From contig CAYYBI010000574.1 of the NCBI GenBank assembly GCA_964469835.1, positions 1 through 5,877 on the forward strand: a stretch of 5,877 nt of DNA, given 5' to 3'. Shown here piece after piece: positions 5,242-5,877 of this stretch. The notes beneath the pieces are model-generated. The model had not been told where the DNA came from and made no database searches. It was given only the letters and a program-made list of their open reading frames with translations. How positions within the stretch are numbered: the stretch's first letter is position 1; the number at the start of each line of letters is the position of its first letter. Origin of the DNA: JAOTYV01 sp964469835. GTDB taxonomy: Bacteria > Pseudomonadota > Alphaproteobacteria > UBA8366. A program made the position numbers and the translations under genes.

Positions 5242-5877
5242 ACACCTTGGACGCTAGTTTCAAAGTCTGCACATAGCGTTTCTGCACGGTAAGCAAAAGC
5301 TTGGCAACCTCTGAATCCAACAGGTTTCGTCCATCCCCGCCGCGTGGGCAGAAATTTTGGAGCGCGTCGCGGTCCGCCTTGCTGGCGGTGTCGAAATTGC
5401 GCCGTATCTTCATCATCCGTTGCGATATGGCGCCGTTGTTCTTTAAGGCGTTGCGGACGAGGAGCTGCGCGTCCGTGCTGTTCGCGGTGCACACGGTCGG
5501 AACCACGCCCACCTTGCTGAGGCTGTACCCGGAGGGCGCATACAGACGCGCCCATGTCAGGATGAGCTCGCCCTCATTGGGCATCCGCAATACCGTCTGG
5601 ACCGTGCCTTTGCCGTAGCTGGTGCTGCCGATGACGATGGCGCGGCCCCGATCCTGCAGCGCGGCCGCGAGAATTTCCGCCGCCGATGCCGAAGACCCGT
5701 TCACCAACACGGCGATCGGTAGGCCATGGGCGATATCGCCGGGTGTGGCGTCGAACAATTGCAGGCTGTCCCGGTGCCGGCCGCGGGTCGAAATGATACG
5801 TCCGCTTTCGATGAACAGATCGGCGACCCGCACCGCCTGATGCAATAGGCCGCCCGGATTGTCGCGCAGGTCGAGCA
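5228..5877 (-). CDS. S41-family C-terminal-processing peptidase, 5'-partial (C-terminal about 216 residues)
   Basis: The frame is open to the right edge, so the N-terminus (expected signal peptide and PDZ domain) lies outside; the TTG at 5845 is internal. The visible start LDLRDNPGGLLHQAVRVADL is the classic S41 core motif. The catalytic pair is the last Ser of VNGSSASAAEI and the Lys of SYGKGTVQT. These are 25 residues apart, the same spacing as Ser452 and Lys477 of E. coli Prc, and the nearby Gln is also kept. LYAPSGYSLSKVGVVPTV corresponds to the family's 'yyTPsGrsi...GI.Pdv' segment. Such serine-lysine proteases cut exported proteins near their C-terminus in the periplasm, so this one is probably secreted, although the signal is not visible. 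About 80 residues follow the core, including CPRGGDGRNLL, with no recognised domain. The stop overlaps the NUDIX start by 14 bp. The true target is unknown. Confidence 0.93.
   Translation of the reverse strand, partial: LDLRDNPGGLLHQAVRVADLFIESGRIISTRGRHRDSLQLFDATPGDIAHGLPIAVLVNGSSASAAEILAAALQDRGRAIVIGSTSYGKGTVQTVLRMPNEGELILTWARLYAPSGYSLSKVGVVPTVCTANSTDAQLLVRNALKNNGAISQRMMKIRRNFDTASKADRDALQNFCPRGGDGRNLLDSEVAKLLLTVQKRYVQTLKLASKVYASR

Noticed and set aside
1..5877. CRISPR array, tRNA/rRNA genes, toxin-antitoxin or phage defence system
   Set aside because: No regularly spaced direct repeats, cloverleaf-like sequences or defence-family motifs were seen on either strand.

Overview
The window reads as chromosomal DNA of a GC-rich alphaproteobacterium, most likely Bradyrhizobium or a close relative. 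Three things suggest this: the GC-rich codon use of the right two thirds, a decayed IS1380-type transposase tail, and a short intergenic 'KAD...PKADIR' repeat of a kind I recall from Bradyrhizobium-type genomes. No species can be assigned from the sequence alone.

Left third (1-2160): a regulatory and decayed region, visibly less GC-rich than the rest. It starts inside an AraC-family regulator (N-terminus off the left edge) on the + strand. This gene converges on, and overlaps by 33 bp, a LuxR/NarL-type regulator on the - strand whose receiver-like half has lost the residues needed for phosphorylation. About 1 kb without an intact gene follows. It holds the C-terminal remnant of an IS1380-family transposase (- strand, two in-frame TGA codons) and the short repeat unit.

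Right two thirds (2213-5877): four metabolic or maintenance genes. On the + strand is a class III, PLP-dependent aminotransferase related to glutamate-1-semialdehyde aminomutase. Only 15 bp separate its stop from the stop of a convergent - strand set. Read in transcription order, that set is an S41 C-terminal-processing peptidase (N-terminus off the right edge), a NUDIX hydrolase with a split Nudix box, and a D-2-hydroxyacid dehydrogenase. The peptidase and NUDIX genes overlap by 14 bp, which suggests translational coupling. The dehydrogenase follows after 66 bp.

How the genes may work together: the aminotransferase (amino acid/oxo acid exchange) and the dehydrogenase (oxo acid/hydroxy acid exchange) could act on related substrates, but being convergent they are not in one operon. 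The peptidase-NUDIX link is positional only. I see no phage, CRISPR, toxin-antitoxin, RNA gene or clear new defence system. The more unusual items are the degenerate receiver of the LuxR-type protein, the split-box NUDIX enzyme coupled to a peptidase, and an aminomutase-like enzyme that lacks a diagnostic substrate-pocket residue.
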